A stretch of 64,000 nucleotides of DNA from Nocardioides sp. URHA0032 (GCF_000620645.1 NZ_KK211160.1:1-64000); one strand, 5' to 3'; shown: positions 24,877-34,143, numbered from the stretch's first letter. Numbers and translations: made by a program. Notes: generated from the sequence alone by a model not told the origin.

Positions 24877-26306
24877 GACGCGGGTGTCCAGTCCGGGACC
24901 GGGGCGATCGAGCCGGGCAGCCAGAGGGTCATCCGGGCGCCGCCGGACGGCGACGTGCTGGCCTCGACGGTCCCGGAGTGCCGGGACGCGACCTGGCGCA
25001 CGATCGACAGGCCGAGCCCCGACCCGGGCATCGAGCGGGACTCCTCCGAGCGGTAGAACCGGTCGAACACGTGCGGCAGGTCCTCGGGACCGATGCCCGG
25101 CCCTTCGTCGTCGACGACCAGGGTGCCGTCGGCCATCCGGACGGTCACGGTGCCGCCCGTCGGGCTCCACTTCGCCGCGTTGTCCAGCAGGTTGGTGACG
25201 GCACGCTCGATGCCGGCCTGCTCGCCGACGACGAACCACGGCTCGAGGTCGACGTCGAAGGTCGTGCCCGGCGCGCGCCGGCGCACCCGGCCCACGGTGC
25301 GGTCGACGAGGTCGGCGAGGTCGACCTCCTCCACCACGTGGGTGAGCGGCTCGTCGCGGGAGAGCTCGACCAGGTCGCCGATCAGCGTGGTCATCTCCTC
25401 GATCTGGGCGCGCACGTCGTCGAGAAGCTCCTCCTTGGCCCCGGGCGGGAGCCCGCCGGAGCTGTCGGCCTGGCTGAGCAGGTCCAGGTTGGTGCGCAGC
25501 GAGGTCAGCGGCGTGCGGAGCTCGTGCCCGGCGTCGGCGACCAGCTGTCGCTGCCGGTCCCGGGACGCCGCGAGGGCGGCCAGCATCTGGTTGAACGCCG
25601 CGGTGAGGCGGGCGATCTCGTCGTCGCCCTCGACCGGCATCGGGCGGAGGTCCTCGGTGCGCGCGACCTCCTCGACCGACGCCGTCAGCCGGCGGACCGG
25701 GCGCAGGCCGTTGCGGGCCACCGCCCACCCGGCCATGCCGGAGGCGATCACACCGGCCAGCCCGAAGAGGAACATCACGATGCCGAGCTTGCGCAGCACC
25801 TTCTCCTGCGACTCGAGCGACTGCGCCACGACGAGCGCCTGGCCGGGCTGCTGGGTCGGCACGGTGACCACGCGGAACGCCTGCCCGGCGGCATAGATGG
25901 TGCGGATGCTCTCGTGGGCATCGCCGGTCGCCACGTCGACCTCCTGCTGACCGAGCTCGAGCTGGTCGTCGGAGCTCTTCGTGGTGGAGCACGTACGGAC
26001 CGCCGGGGTCGCGCCGACCTGGATGAAGGCGATGCGGACGTCGGCGGCTCCCAGGGCCCAGGTCGGGATCTCGCAGTCGCTGGTGATCTCGGCGAGGGCC
26101 TGCGACTTCGCGGCCTGGGTCGCCCGTTGCACCAGCGAATCGTCGAGCGTCGCCTGCAGCTGCATCCGCACGGTCAGGTAGGCGCCGAAGGCGACCAGCA
26201 GGACCGTCGCGCCGGCCGCGATGGTGGTGAGGACGGTGACCCGGGAGGCCAGCGAGCGGCGGTAGTGCCACCGCCCGTCCGGGCCGGCGGGTGGGAAGAC
26301 GGTCAC
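24873..26306 (-). CDS. Sensor histidine kinase, MprB-like
   Basis: The 477-residue membrane kinase has a first transmembrane helix at about residues 22-48, an extracytoplasmic sensor of about 130 residues with a C..C pair, a second helix at about 175-197, a HAMP domain, and the H-box H261-E-L-R-T-P-L. The N-box (N-L-L-D-N-A-A-K) and the ATP-lid G1/G2 boxes ([17 protein letters not shown]) are complete. It should autophosphorylate and pass phosphate to the regulator encoded just upstream, whose stop it overlaps by four bases (GTGA). The closest well-known relative is M. tuberculosis MprB, an envelope-stress sensor. Confidence 0.87.
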   Translation of the reverse strand: MTVFPPAGPDGRWHYRRSLASRVTVLTTIAAGATVLLVAFGAYLTVRMQLQATLDDSLVQRATQAAKSQALAEITSDCEIPTWALGAADVRIAFIQVGATPAVRTCSTTKSSDDQLELGQQEVDVATGDAHESIRTIYAAGQAFRVVTVPTQQPGQALVVAQSLESQEKVLRKLGIVMFLFGLAGVIASGMAGWAVARNGLRPVRRLTASVEEVARTEDLRPMPVEGDDEIARLTAAFNQMLAALAASRDRQRQLVADAGHELRTPLTSLRTNLDLLSQADSSGGLPPGAKEELLDDVRAQIEEMTTLIGDLVELSRDEPLTHVVEEVDLADLVDRTVGRVRRRAPGTTFDVDLEPWFVVGEQAGIERAVTNLLDNAAKWSPTGGTVTVRMADGTLVVDDEGPGIGPEDLPHVFDRFYRSEESRSMPGSGLGLSIVRQVASRHSGTVEASTSPSGGARMTLWLPGSIAPVPDWTPAS

Positions 26307-27010
26307 GATTCCTTCAGCACGTAGCCCACGCCGCGGACGGTGTGGATCAGGCGGGGCTCCTCCTCGGCCTCGGTCTTGCGGCGCAGGTAGCCGACGTAGA
26401 CCTCGAGCGAGTTGGCGGTCGTGGGGAAGTCGTAGCCCCAGACCTCCTCGAGGATGAAGGAGCGCTCGAGCACGCGGCGGGGCCGGCGCAGGAACATCTC
26501 CAGGAGGGTGAACTCGGTGCGGGTCAGCTCGATCGGCCGCTCCCCGCGCCGGACCTCACGGGTCGCGATGTCCATCGAGAGGTCGGAGAACGAGAGCACC
26601 TCGTCCTCGGCGTCCTCGTCCCGAGGGGCGGCCCGGCGGAGCAGCGCCCGGAGCCGGGCGAGCAGCTCCTGGAGGGCGAACGGCTTGGTGAGGTAGTCGT
26701 CGGCGCCGGCGTCGAGCCCCTCGACCCGGTCGCCGACGGCGTCGCGCGCGGTGAGGACGAGGATCGGCAGGTCGTTGCCCGCGGTGCGCAGCGCGCGGGT
26801 CGCCTCGATGCCGTCGAGCCGGGGCATCATCACGTCCATCACGACCACGTCCGGGGCGGAGGCGGCGATGCCGGCGAGCGCCTCGGCGCCGTCGCTGGCG
26901 AGGGTGACGGCGTACCCGTTGAACTCCAGGGACCGCCGCAGCGACTCACGGACCGCCTTGTCGTCGTCGACGACGAGGACGCGCGGCTTCGGTCCGGGAG
27001 CGGTGATCAC
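26303..27010 (-). CDS. OmpR-family response regulator, MprA-like
   Basis: The 235-residue regulator has a receiver domain (phosphoacceptor D59 in V-V-V-M-D-V-M-M-P, acidic D15-D16-D17, K near 108 in L-T-K-P-F) and a winged-helix DNA-binding domain (about 140-233, ending in H-T-V-R-G-V-G-Y-V). The GTG at 27010 is chosen because AGTAGGGA lies just upstream; a longer reading to 27103 would run into the fructosamine kinase gene. It heads the regulator-kinase-lipoprotein operon. MprA in M. tuberculosis controls sigE and sigB; targets here are unknown. Confidence 0.88.
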   Translation of the reverse strand: MITAPGPKPRVLVVDDDKAVRESLRRSLEFNGYAVTLASDGAEALAGIAASAPDVVVMDVMMPRLDGIEATRALRTAGNDLPILVLTARDAVGDRVEGLDAGADDYLTKPFALQELLARLRALLRRAAPRDEDAEDEVLSFSDLSMDIATREVRRGERPIELTRTEFTLLEMFLRRPRRVLERSFILEEVWGYDFPTTANSLEVYVGYLRRKTEAEEEPRLIHTVRGVGYVLKES

Positions 27011-27056
27011 GTCCCTACTGTGCCAGCCATGCCTGAGTCCGCACTGAGAGCGGCGC

Positions 27057-27935
27057 TCACGTGTAGCGGGCCGCGATGTCGGCCGCGCGACCGGCGTACC
27101 CACCCCCGAAGTGGCAGGCGTGCACGAGCAGCGGGAACAGCTGGTGCAGGGCGAGCCGGTCCTCCCAACCGTCGGCGAGCGGGTTCGTGCCGGCGCACGC
27201 CTCGGCGTACGCGTCGAGCATCCGCGGCAGGTGCGGCAGGCCGAACAGCGCCAGCATCGCGAGGTCGATCTCCCGGTGGCCGCCGTACGCCGCCGGGTCG
27301 ATCAGCCACGCGTGGCCGTCCAGGCCCCAGAGCACGTTGCCGTTCCAGAGGTCGCCGTGCAGCCGCGCCGGTCCTTCCTCGGGGACCAGCGCGGCCAGTC
27401 GCGGCACGACCGCCTCGATCGCGGCCGCCTGCTCCGGGGTCGCCGAGCCGCGGTCCCGGGCGAGCTTGACGTAGGGGAGCAGCCGACGGACCGCGTAGAA
27501 CTCGGCCCAGCTGTCGCAGGGCTTGTTGGGCATCGGCAGCTTCCCGATGAAGCCGTCCCGCTCGCGGCCGTACGACGGCGCCCCGGCCGCGTGGGTGGTG
27601 GCCAGCTCGCGGCCGAGCGCGGCCGCGGCGTCCACCGAGCTCTTGCCGGGCTCGACCCAGCGGATGATCAGGCACTCGTGGTCGACGGCGAGCACCTCGG
27701 GGACGTGCGCCGCCCCGTCGGGCGCCGGCTCCGCCAGCCACCGCAGGCCGGCCGCCTCGGCGGTGAAGAAGTCCTCGGGCGCGTGCGGCAGGGTCTTCAT
27801 CAGCGCCGTGGTCCCGTCGCTGAGCCGCAGCCGGGTGGACGTGGCGATGTCGCCGCCGGCGATCGGCGCCGTGGCCACCACCGACGAGCCGAGGAGCTCC
27901 TCGGCCCTGCGGGCGACCAGCGGCTGGCGCGTCAC
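27057..27935 (-). CDS. Fructosamine kinase family protein
   Basis: The 292-residue protein has the aminoglycoside-phosphotransferase-like fold of fructosamine kinases, with the catalytic [10 protein letters not shown] motif and the [12 protein letters not shown] metal-binding motif. Family members phosphorylate sugar adducts on amines and so help remove glycation damage. The GTG overlaps the stop of the phosphatase gene by four bases (GTGA). This pairing of fructosamine kinase with a low-molecular-weight tyrosine phosphatase recurs in bacteria and suggests a shared deglycation pathway. Confidence 0.88.
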   Translation of the reverse strand: MTRQPLVARRAEELLGSSVVATAPIAGGDIATSTRLRLSDGTTALMKTLPHAPEDFFTAEAAGLRWLAEPAPDGAAHVPEVLAVDHECLIIRWVEPGKSSVDAAAALGRELATTHAAGAPSYGRERDGFIGKLPMPNKPCDSWAEFYAVRRLLPYVKLARDRGSATPEQAAAIEAVVPRLAALVPEEGPARLHGDLWNGNVLWGLDGHAWLIDPAAYGGHREIDLAMLALFGLPHLPRMLDAYAEACAGTNPLADGWEDRLALHQLFPLLVHACHFGGGYAGRAADIAARYT

Positions 27936-28429
27936 GTCGCGCGCTCCTCCAGTGCGGCGACCAGCGCCGCCGTCGTTCGCTCGACCATGGCGAGGACCTC
28001 CTCGAAACCGGAGTCCCCACCGTAGTACGGGTCCGGCACGTCTCCGCCCGGTTCGAGCGGGTCGAAGTCGCGGAACAGCCGCACCCGGTCGCGGCGGCCG
28101 CCCAGGTCCGCGAGGTTCTGGGCGTCCATCGCGAGCACCAGGTCCTGGGCGTCGAGGTCGTCGGTCCCGGCCCACTGCTGCGCCCGGTGGTGCGTGGGGT
28201 CGTACCCGGCGGCTGCCAGCGTCGCCGCGGCGCGCCGGTCCATCGGGTTGCCGACGTGCCAGCCGCCGGTCCCCGCGCTGGTCACCTCGACACGGTCGTC
28301 GAGCCCGGCGTCGGCGAGCTTCGCCGCCAGGACGACGTGCGCCATGGGCGAGCGGCAGATGTTCCCGAGGCAGACCAGGGCGACCCGGTAGCTCCCGGGC
28401 CGCCGCGGCTCAGGCGTCCCGGGCGTCAC
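27932..28429 (-). CDS. Low-molecular-weight protein tyrosine phosphatase
   Basis: The 165-residue protein has the signature C20-L-G-N-I-C-R26-S near the N-terminus (C-x5-R loop) and the general-acid motif D-P-Y-Y-G near residue 131. Such phosphatases act on phosphotyrosine proteins. In this gene context the substrate may be a phosphorylated sugar adduct, since the fructosamine kinase is translationally coupled downstream. The GTG start overlaps the end of the membrane-protein gene by 20 nt. Confidence 0.88.
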   Translation of the reverse strand: MTPGTPEPRRPGSYRVALVCLGNICRSPMAHVVLAAKLADAGLDDRVEVTSAGTGGWHVGNPMDRRAAATLAAAGYDPTHHRAQQWAGTDDLDAQDLVLAMDAQNLADLGGRRDRVRLFRDFDPLEPGGDVPDPYYGGDSGFEEVLAMVERTTAALVAALEERAT

Positions 28430-28811
28430 CGAAGAGCAGGCCGACGACCCAGGTCACGACCGTGATCACGATGGCCCCGCCGACGGCGTTCCAGAACCCG
28501 TTGACGTAGAAGTCGATGTCGAACAGCCCGGCCAGCCACTCGGTGAAGAGCAGCATCAGCGCGTTGATCACCAGCAGGAAGATCCCGAGCGTGATGATGA
28601 TGAACGGGATCGACAGGAACTTGATGATCGGGCTGACGAACGAGTTGACGATGCCGAGGATCAGCGCCACGAACAGCAGCGCCCAGACGTTGTCGGCGAC
28701 CTCGCCCCAGCCGGACGAACCCGTGAAGCCGATGCCGTCGAAGATCAGGACGGCCGCGGCCAGCGCCACGGCATTGGTGGCGAGCCACCCGACGAACTTC
28801 GCGAAACCCAC
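28410..28811 (-). CDS. Phage-holin-4-family small membrane protein
   Basis: The 133-residue protein has four hydrophobic helices with short loops and the I-V-N-S-F-V-S-P-I-I-K signature of the Phage_holin_4_2 (PF04020) family. Despite the family name, chromosomal members in actinobacteria are not linked to phage, and no phage gene lies nearby. Its role is unknown. The GTG start is set by a TAGGGT -10 box 6 nt upstream. It is the first gene of the operon that continues with the phosphatase and kinase genes. Confidence 0.8.
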   Translation of the reverse strand: MGFAKFVGWLATNAVALAAAVLIFDGIGFTGSSGWGEVADNVWALLFVALILGIVNSFVSPIIKFLSIPFIIITLGIFLLVINALMLLFTEWLAGLFDIDFYVNGFWNAVGGAIVITVVTWVVGLLFGDARDA

Positions 28812-28817
28812 GACGCC

Positions 28818-28823
28818 ACCCTA
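28818..28823 (-). promoter_or_regulatory. -10 box of a leaderless promoter (holin-family gene)
   Basis: On the minus strand TAGGGT ends 6 nt before the GTG at 28811. It would drive the membrane protein, phosphatase and fructosamine kinase genes together. Confidence 0.6.
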
Positions 28824-29501
28824 GGGGGTGACCAGGCCCAGGGCGCTGAGGATCGACGTCTCGGCGTCGTCGAGGTGCTTCTGGAGGAACGCCGAGGCCC
28901 CGTCGACGTCGCCCCTCTCCAGGAGCATCACCAGCTGGGTGTGGGTGTCGGCCTGGTCGTGGGCGTTGCGGCGGATCCGGTCCACCTGGGCCAGGGCCAG
29001 CTTGAGCTCGCGGACCAGGCTCTCGGCCATCGCCACCAGCCGCGGCGACCCCGTGAGGCCGACCAGCGAGATGTGGAACGCGAGGTGCCGCTCGTTCAGC
29101 TCCTGGTACGTCGCCGCGTTGCGGACCGCCCCCGTGTAGCTGACCAGCGAGGTGCGGACGGCGTCCCGCAGCCGCTCGTCGGCCTGCCGCCAGCAGCGGA
29201 CGCCGGCGCCCTCGAGGACCCAGCGGGCGCGGCAGATGTCGTGCACCGTGGCCGCCTCCGTCGTCGCCACCGAGACCCCGCGGTTCGGCTCCCGGGTGGC
29301 CAGCCCCTCCGCGACCAGCAGCCCGAGCGCCTCGCGGACGGTCGGGCGGGAGACGCCGAGGGACTCGGCCAGGGCCACCTCCCGCAACGGCGTCCCGCTC
29401 TCGAGCTCGCCGTCGAACAGGGCCCGGCGCAGCTCGTCGGCGACGCGGTCCACGGTCGAGGAGAGCTCGAGGTGGAGCGTGCTGAACGGCGGTTCGGCCA
29501 T
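28821..29501 (-). CDS. GntR-family transcriptional regulator (FadR/FCD subfamily)
   Basis: The 226-residue regulator has an N-terminal winged helix (about 10-75, with L-R-E-V-A-L-A-E-S-L-G-V-S-R-P-T-V-R-E-A-L split over helices) and an all-helical FCD ligand domain with acidic and histidine positions (R-H-L-A-F-H). It is divergent from the dimethylargininase-like gene, with a palindromic operator between them, and probably controls that gene and itself. Two ATGs are possible; the inner one at 29501 is preferred because CAGAAT ends 7 nt before it. The effector may be a methylated arginine or related amine. Confidence 0.86.
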   Translation of the reverse strand: MAEPPFSTLHLELSSTVDRVADELRRALFDGELESGTPLREVALAESLGVSRPTVREALGLLVAEGLATREPNRGVSVATTEAATVHDICRARWVLEGAGVRCWRQADERLRDAVRTSLVSYTGAVRNAATYQELNERHLAFHISLVGLTGSPRLVAMAESLVRELKLALAQVDRIRRNAHDQADTHTQLVMLLERGDVDGASAFLQKHLDDAETSILSALGLVTP

Positions 29502-29508
29502 GGGGGCC

Positions 29509-29514
29509 ATTCTG
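29509..29514 (-). promoter_or_regulatory. -10 box of a leaderless promoter (gntR-type gene)
   Basis: On the minus strand CAGAAT ends 7 nt before the ATG at 29501. It overlaps the outer ATG at 29510, which argues against that start. Confidence 0.5.
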
Positions 29515-29536
29515 CTCTACACTCCGGTCTGTCAGG

Positions 29537-29547
29537 TTGTCTGACAA
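29537..29547. promoter_or_regulatory. Palindromic operator between gntR-type and dimethylargininase-like genes
   Basis: TTGTCTGACAA is a perfect palindrome around one central base. A related half-site (CTGTCAG) lies just to its left. FCD-type GntR regulators bind short palindromes with this TTGTC-n-GACAA form. Confidence 0.65.
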
Positions 29548-29589
29548 TCTGGCAATACCGAGCACCTGCGCGTGAACTGAGGAGGGACC

Positions 29590-30474
29590 ATGGACCTGCA
29601 CTGGGGCCGCCGCTACGTGATGGTCGAGCCGACCCACTTCCGGGTCGAGTACCGGATCAACCCGTTCATGGACCTCGCCGACCAGCCCGACCCCGCGCGT
29701 GCGCTCGCCCAGTGGCGCGAGCTGGTCGCCACCATCGAGCGGCTCGGCGGCACCGTCGACGTGGTCCCGCAGCGCGCGGACGCGCCGGACATGGTCTACG
29801 CGATGAACCTCGGCCTCGCCCTGGTCCGCGAGGACGGCGTCCCCCACGTCGTGATGTCGCACATGCGCTACCCCGAGCGCCGGATGGAGACGCTCTCGGC
29901 GCAGCCCTGGTTCGCCTCGCGGGGCTTCGCGACGTCGTACGTCGGCCGCGACGCCGTCGGCCCGCACCTCGAGGCCGGTGACGCGTTCGCGTTCGGAGAT
30001 GCGCTGGTCGTCGGCTACGGCCCGCGCACCGAGGAGCTCGCGCTCAAGCACCTCGCCACCGAGCTCGACGTCCGGGTCCGCGGCCTCCGCATCACCCACC
30101 CGGGGATGTACCACCTCGACCTGGCCTTCTGCCCCCTCGACGACCGCCGTGCGCTGGTCTGCCCCGCAGCCCTGGACGAGGAGTCCGCGGCCGCGCTCCT
30201 CGACCTGGTGCCCGAGCCGCTGGTGCTCACCGAGGAGGAGGCGCTGACGACGTTCTGCGCCAACTCGATCGTGCTCGGCCGGACCGTGCTGATGCCCGCC
30301 TGCCCCGACCGGGTGCGCGCCCGGCTCGAGGAGTGGGGCTTCGAGGTCGTGCTCGTGGAGGTCTCCGAGTTCCACAAGGGCGGCGGCTCGATCCGCTGCC
30401 TGACCAACCCCGTCGACGTCACCATCGGCCGCGACCTGCCGTCGGTGCCGGGCGGCGAGGTGCTGCTGCCGTAG
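29590..30474 (+). CDS. Amidinotransferase/dimethylargininase-like hydrolase
   Basis: The 294-residue protein has the five-bladed amidinotransferase fold. The catalytic cysteine is C270 in G-S-I-R-C-L-T-N-P and the catalytic histidine is probably H175 in Y-H-L-D. Family members hydrolyse dimethylarginine to citrulline and dimethylamine, or move or split other guanidino groups. Here the substrate is uncertain. A strong GAGGAGG site lies about 5 nt before the ATG, unlike the many leaderless neighbours. The divergent GntR-type regulator suggests substrate induction. Confidence 0.8.
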   Translation: MDLHWGRRYVMVEPTHFRVEYRINPFMDLADQPDPARALAQWRELVATIERLGGTVDVVPQRADAPDMVYAMNLGLALVREDGVPHVVMSHMRYPERRMETLSAQPWFASRGFATSYVGRDAVGPHLEAGDAFAFGDALVVGYGPRTEELALKHLATELDVRVRGLRITHPGMYHLDLAFCPLDDRRALVCPAALDEESAAALLDLVPEPLVLTEEEALTTFCANSIVLGRTVLMPACPDRVRARLEEWGFEVVLVEVSEFHKGGGSIRCLTNPVDVTIGRDLPSVPGGEVLLP

Positions 30475-30485
30475 GGGGCGGGCCC

Positions 30486-30567
30486 GGGCGGGTTTCTCCG
30501 GCTGACCGGAGAAACCCGACGACACGCCGGGACACCAGCGGCGTGTCGGGCGGGTTTCCCCCGACAA
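30486..30567 (+). repeat. Nested-palindrome repeat element, copy A
   Basis: A perfect 13-bp hairpin (CGGGTTTCTCCGG, 30489-30501, with 30506-30518) is followed by a 9-bp hairpin (GACACGCCG, 30521-30529, with 30539-30547) and a C-rich tail ending CCCCCGACAA. The same arrangement occurs inverted at 48820-48907. The first hairpin lies right after the stop of the dimethylargininase-like gene and may end its transcript. Confidence 0.75.
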
Positions 30568-30593
30568 CCCCGAGCGCGCCTCCTGAGCCCCGC

Positions 30594-30599
30594 TACGGT
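30594..30599 (+). promoter_or_regulatory. -10 box of a leaderless promoter (VanZ-like gene)
   Basis: TACGGT ends 6 nt before the GTG at 30606 and fixes the start of a gene that has no ribosome-binding site. Confidence 0.6.
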
Positions 30600-30605
30600 C
30601 GAGGC

Positions 30606-31157
30606 GTGTTTCCGGTCGGCGGCGTGGGGGTGATGCTCGCCCTGGTCGTCGTCTCCGGCCTCGGCTGCGCGCTGCTCGCGGTGGGGCTGAGCCGGTGGCT
30701 CGGCTGGCTGACCGCCGTGTCGGTGGCCGGGCTGGTCTGGTCGGTGCTCGTCATCGGCTCGATCACCCTCATCCCCGCGAACGGCGCTCCGGGCATCGTG
30801 TCCGCGGAGGGCCGGCTCGTCACGTGCTCCTGGGACATCGGTGGCCCGGCGCCGGAGGGCTTCTGGATCTTCGGCGGCGGCCAGCGGACGCTCAACGCCG
30901 TGGTGTTCGTGCCCGCGGGGGCGCTGCTGGTCCTGGCCCTCGCCCGCTGGCCGCGGTTCGCGTGGGTGGGGGTACCGGTCGGGCTGGTGCTGCTGGCGGC
31001 GTACTCGATCGGGATCGAGGCGACGCAGCTCGCGCTGGCGCGGATCGACCGGGCGTGCGACGTGACCGACGTGATCGACAACGTCACCGGCGCGGTCGTC
31101 GGGGTGGCCGTCGGCATCCTGCTGGCGCTCGCGCTCCGCCCGTGGCGCCGTGGCTAG
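30606..31157 (+). CDS. VanZ-like membrane protein
   Basis: The 183-residue protein has four to five hydrophobic helices and the VanZ-type pattern N-A-V-V-F-V-P-A-G then E-A-T-Q-L near the third helix and D-V-I-D-N-V-T-G near the fourth. VanZ in enterococci gives low teicoplanin resistance; the role of chromosomal homologues is unclear. It is followed immediately by the aminotransferase gene, which has its own promoter box. No van cluster is present. Confidence 0.78.
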   Translation: MFPVGGVGVMLALVVVSGLGCALLAVGLSRWLGWLTAVSVAGLVWSVLVIGSITLIPANGAPGIVSAEGRLVTCSWDIGGPAPEGFWIFGGGQRTLNAVVFVPAGALLVLALARWPRFAWVGVPVGLVLLAAYSIGIEATQLALARIDRACDVTDVIDNVTGAVVGVAVGILLALALRPWRRG

Positions 31158-31160
31158 GGT
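31155..31160 (+). promoter_or_regulatory. -10 box of a leaderless promoter (aminotransferase gene)
   Basis: TAGGGT overlaps the stop of the VanZ-like gene and ends 7 nt before the ATG at 31168. Confidence 0.55.
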
Positions 31161-31167
31161 GCTGCCC

Positions 31168-32238
31168 ATGACCAGCCCCCAGCCCCGGTCGAACGTCGCG
31201 GAGATCCCGCCGTACGTCGCCGGGAAGCCGCCGACGGTGCGCCCCGGGATGACCTCCTACAAGCTGTCGTCGAACGAGAACCCGTACCCGCCGCTCCCCG
31301 GTGTCGTCGAGGCCGTGCAGGCCGGCGTCGGCGCCATGAACCGCTACCCGGACATGGGCGCCTCGGCGCTCTACGAGGCGCTGTCGCGGAAGTTCGGCGT
31401 GCCCGCCGGGCACCTCTCGGTCGCCACCGGCTCCGTCGGGCTGATCTACCAGCTCGTGCAGGCGTTCTGCGACCCCGGCGACGAGGTCGTGTTCGCGTGG
31501 CGGTCCTTCGAGGCCTACCCGATCGCGGTCACCGCCGCGGCCGCGACCGGCGTCAAGGTGCCGGTGCTGGCCGACGGCCGGCACGACCTGGACGCGATGG
31601 CGGCCGCCGTCACCGACCGCACCAAGGTGGTGCTGGTCTGCACCCCGAACAACCCGACCGGCCCCGCGGTCACCCAGGCCGAGCTGGACGCCTTCCTGGC
31701 GAGGGTCCCCTCGGACGTCCTGGTCGTGGTCGACGAGGCGTACGTCGAGTTCGTGCGGATGCCCGACGCCGTGGACGGCATCGCGACCTACCGCCGCCAC
31801 GAGAACGTCGTGGTCACCCGGACCTTCTCCAAGGCCTACGGGCTCGCGGGCTTCCGGGTGGGGTACGCCGTGGCGCCCGCTCCGATCGCGGCGGCGTTGC
31901 GCGCGGTGTCGCTGCCGTTCGGCGTCTCGACGGTCGCGCAGGCGGCGGCGATCGCGTCCCTGGAGCGGCAGGACGAGCTGTTCGAGCGCGTCGACGCGCT
32001 GGTGACGGAGCGCACCCGCGTCGTGACCGGCCTGCGTGAGGCCGGCTGGCACGTGCCGGAGGCGCAGGGCAACTTCGTCTGGTTCGACCTCGGCGAGCGG
32101 ACGCTCGACTTCGCTGCCGCGGCCGACGAGGCCGGGATCGTCGTGCGCCCGTTCGCGGGCGAGGGCTGCCGGGTGTCGATCGGCGAGACCGAGGCCAACG
32201 ACCGGCTGCTCGCGGTCGCCGCGGCCTTCCCGCGCTAG
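31168..32238 (+). CDS. Histidinol-phosphate/aromatic amino acid aminotransferase
   Basis: The 356-residue PLP-dependent class I/II aminotransferase has the Schiff-base lysine K222 in [10 protein letters not shown]. The N-E-N-P-Y and N-N-P-T-G motifs of the HisC group are present, as is the C-terminal R-V-S-I-G. It is not in a his operon and resembles the M. tuberculosis pat (hisC2) type, which prefers aromatic keto acids such as phenylpyruvate. A role as the last step of phenylalanine or tyrosine synthesis is plausible. The ATG at 31168 is preferred to an in-frame codon at 31150, from promoter spacing. Confidence 0.85.
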   Translation: MTSPQPRSNVAEIPPYVAGKPPTVRPGMTSYKLSSNENPYPPLPGVVEAVQAGVGAMNRYPDMGASALYEALSRKFGVPAGHLSVATGSVGLIYQLVQAFCDPGDEVVFAWRSFEAYPIAVTAAAATGVKVPVLADGRHDLDAMAAAVTDRTKVVLVCTPNNPTGPAVTQAELDAFLARVPSDVLVVVDEAYVEFVRMPDAVDGIATYRRHENVVVTRTFSKAYGLAGFRVGYAVAPAPIAAALRAVSLPFGVSTVAQAAAIASLERQDELFERVDALVTERTRVVTGLREAGWHVPEAQGNFVWFDLGERTLDFAAAADEAGIVVRPFAGEGCRVSIGETEANDRLLAVAAAFPR

Positions 32239-32252
32239 GCCGGGGCGCGGCG

Positions 32253-33512
32253 TCAGCGAGGCGCCACCTCGACCTCCGCATGCGCACTCGCGTCGGGCCG
32301 CCGGTCCATCTCGCGCCAGCGGGGGTCGACCGCCGGCAGCATCGTGACCGCGAAGTAGGCGAGGCCGACGACCAGCATGGCCGGCTCGAGGCCGACGCCG
32401 GTGACGAGCACGCCGCCGAGCAGGCCGCCGAACGGGATCAGCGCGAAGCACATCGCCGTCGTCAGGGAGGACACCCGGCCGACCAACGGCTGCGGGATGC
32501 GCTCGAAGATCACCGCGCCGAGCACCGGGTTGATGAACCCCGCGGCGAAGCCGCAGGCCACGGTCGCGGCGACGATCAGCCAGAGCGGGCTGTCGAACGC
32601 GAACACGGCGTACCGCGGCAGGCCGCAGACCAGGAACGCGAGCAGGTAGGTCCGGTAGCGCGGCAGCCGTGACGCCCAGGCCGCGGCGCAGACGGCGCCC
32701 AACGCGGAGCACCCGCCGAAGACGGCGAACACGAGACCGATCGCGCCTGCGCCGCGTCCGGAGTCGACCGCCCAGACCGGCACCAGGACGCTGACGTACG
32801 CCGCGTCCAGGAGATTCGTGAGCGCGACCATCACCGCGATGCCGAGCAGCACCCGGTCGCCGCGCAGGAAGTCCCAGCCCTCGCGCAGCTGGCGCCGGTA
32901 GGACGCCTCGTCGTCCTCGACCACCGGCGGGGGTGCCGGCAGCGAGCGGGTCGTGAGGATCAGCACGACAGCCGAGATGCCGAAGGTGGCGGCGTCGACG
33001 ACGAGCGCGTTGGTCGCTCCGACGACAGCCACGAGACCGCCGGCGAGCGCCGCGCCGAGCATCGACGAGGTGCGCTCGACCGTGCCGGCCAGGCCGGTGA
33101 CCCGCTCCATCGGCACGTTCGCGTGCTCGGCGATCGCCGGGACCAGCGCGTGCTTGGCCGAGTCGCCGGGTCCGCGCAGGGCACCCGCGACCGCGACCAG
33201 GGCCAGCAGCAGCGGGAAGGACAGCAGGTCCAGCAGGTGCAGCGCCGGGATCGAGCCGACGACGACCAGGCTGCCGAGGTCGCAGGCGATGCTGACCCGG
33301 CGCGCACCGGCCCGGTCGATCATCGGGCCGCCGAGCACCTTCAGCACGACCATGGGGAGGGTCTCGAACAGCGCGACCAGGCCGGTCTGGGTGGCCGAAC
33401 CGGTCGTCGTGAGGACCAGGAACGGCAGCGCGATCATCGACACCCGGGTGCCGGTGAGCGAGACCGCCTCCGCGGTCAGCCAGCCGTAGAGGGGCGTACG
33501 GCGCAGGGTCAC
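32253..33512 (-). CDS. MFS transporter (drug-efflux-like)
   Basis: The 419-residue protein has about 12 hydrophobic helices and the enterobactin-exporter/MFS_3-like opening L-Y-G-W-L-T-A-E-A-V-S-L-T-G-T-R. Substrates cannot be inferred. The GTG overlaps the stop of the ArsR-type regulator (GTGA), so the regulator-exporter pair is one operon, controlled by the operator at 34101-34132. The hisC-type gene ends 14 nt from its stop on the other strand. Confidence 0.85.
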   Translation of the reverse strand: MTLRRTPLYGWLTAEAVSLTGTRVSMIALPFLVLTTTGSATQTGLVALFETLPMVVLKVLGGPMIDRAGARRVSIACDLGSLVVVGSIPALHLLDLLSFPLLLALVAVAGALRGPGDSAKHALVPAIAEHANVPMERVTGLAGTVERTSSMLGAALAGGLVAVVGATNALVVDAATFGISAVVLILTTRSLPAPPPVVEDDEASYRRQLREGWDFLRGDRVLLGIAVMVALTNLLDAAYVSVLVPVWAVDSGRGAGAIGLVFAVFGGCSALGAVCAAAWASRLPRYRTYLLAFLVCGLPRYAVFAFDSPLWLIVAATVACGFAAGFINPVLGAVIFERIPQPLVGRVSSLTTAMCFALIPFGGLLGGVLVTGVGLEPAMLVVGLAYFAVTMLPAVDPRWREMDRRPDASAHAEVEVAPR

Positions 33513-34084
33513 TCCTCGGCCCCGCCGACCCGGCCCGGGTACGGGAACCCGTTGAGCTGCACGACGTACTGGACCGCCTCGTCGTCGTCCTCCTGCTCGG
33601 GCTCGGCGTGCAGGACCTCGGCCAGCCTCTCGACGAGCGCCTTGGCCCGGGCGGGGGTCAGCTTGATCACCCAGTCGCTGTAGGTCGTCGCGTCGGACCA
33701 GGCGGGCGGCAGCAGCCCGAGCTCCTCGACGGAGCGCTGGAGGGTCTGGGTCATCACGACCGCGACGGACTGGAGGTAGGCCTCCAGCGTCTCGGCGTCC
33801 GCGGGGTCGGCCGGCCGGGCCGTGTCGGTCGTCGTCGACTGGTGCGCGGCCCGCCACCAGCGGTCCCGGGCGTTGCCACGCGCGGTGTCCTCGGCCACGA
33901 AGCCGTGCCGCTCCAGCTGGCGCAGGTGGTACGACGTCGCGCCGGTGTTCAGGCCGAGCCGGGTCGCCAGCGTGGTCGCCGTGGCCGGCCCGTCGATGCG
34001 GAGCAGGCCGAGCATCCGCAGCCGGAGCGGGTGGGTCAGCGCCTTGAGGGCCTCGGGGCTCGGGGTGATGGAGGTGACGTCCAT
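33509..34084 (-). CDS. ArsR-type (HTH_20) winged-helix regulator
   Basis: The 191-residue protein has an N-terminal winged helix (about 8-75) with the R-M-L-G-L-L and T-S-Y-H-L-R-Q-L-E-R-H-G-F-V motifs of the ArsR/SmtB-like group. A C-terminal helical extension of about 100 residues lacks the metal-binding cysteines of classic ArsR. It probably senses an organic ligand and represses its own operon with the MFS gene. The ATG at 34084 lies just downstream of a triple TTTGCA palindrome. Confidence 0.82.
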   Translation of the reverse strand: MDVTSITPSPEALKALTHPLRLRMLGLLRIDGPATATTLATRLGLNTGATSYHLRQLERHGFVAEDTARGNARDRWWRAAHQSTTTDTARPADPADAETLEAYLQSVAVVMTQTLQRSVEELGLLPPAWSDATTYSDWVIKLTPARAKALVERLAEVLHAEPEQEDDDEAVQYVVQLNGFPYPGRVGGAEE

Positions 34085-34100
34085 GGCAGCACGGTACGAC

Positions 34101-34132
34101 TGCAAAGAGACATTTGCAAACGGTTCTTTGCA
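34101..34132. promoter_or_regulatory. TGCAAA palindromic operator between ArsR-type and GH3 genes
   Basis: TGCAAAG (34101-34107), TTTGCAAA (34113-34120) and CTTTGCA (34126-34132) give one centred palindrome and an outer inverted pair. The site lies in the divergent promoter region, before the -10 box of the GH3 gene. It is probably bound by the ArsR-type protein. Confidence 0.65.
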
Positions 34133-34143
34133 GTCACGTCTTG

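Noticed and set aside
28410-28811. A prophage marker (holin)
   Set aside because: The family name is historical. There are no other phage genes, and it is in an operon with housekeeping genes.
30606-31157. A glycopeptide resistance cluster
   Set aside because: A VanZ-like gene stands alone with no vanH, A, X, R or S gene.
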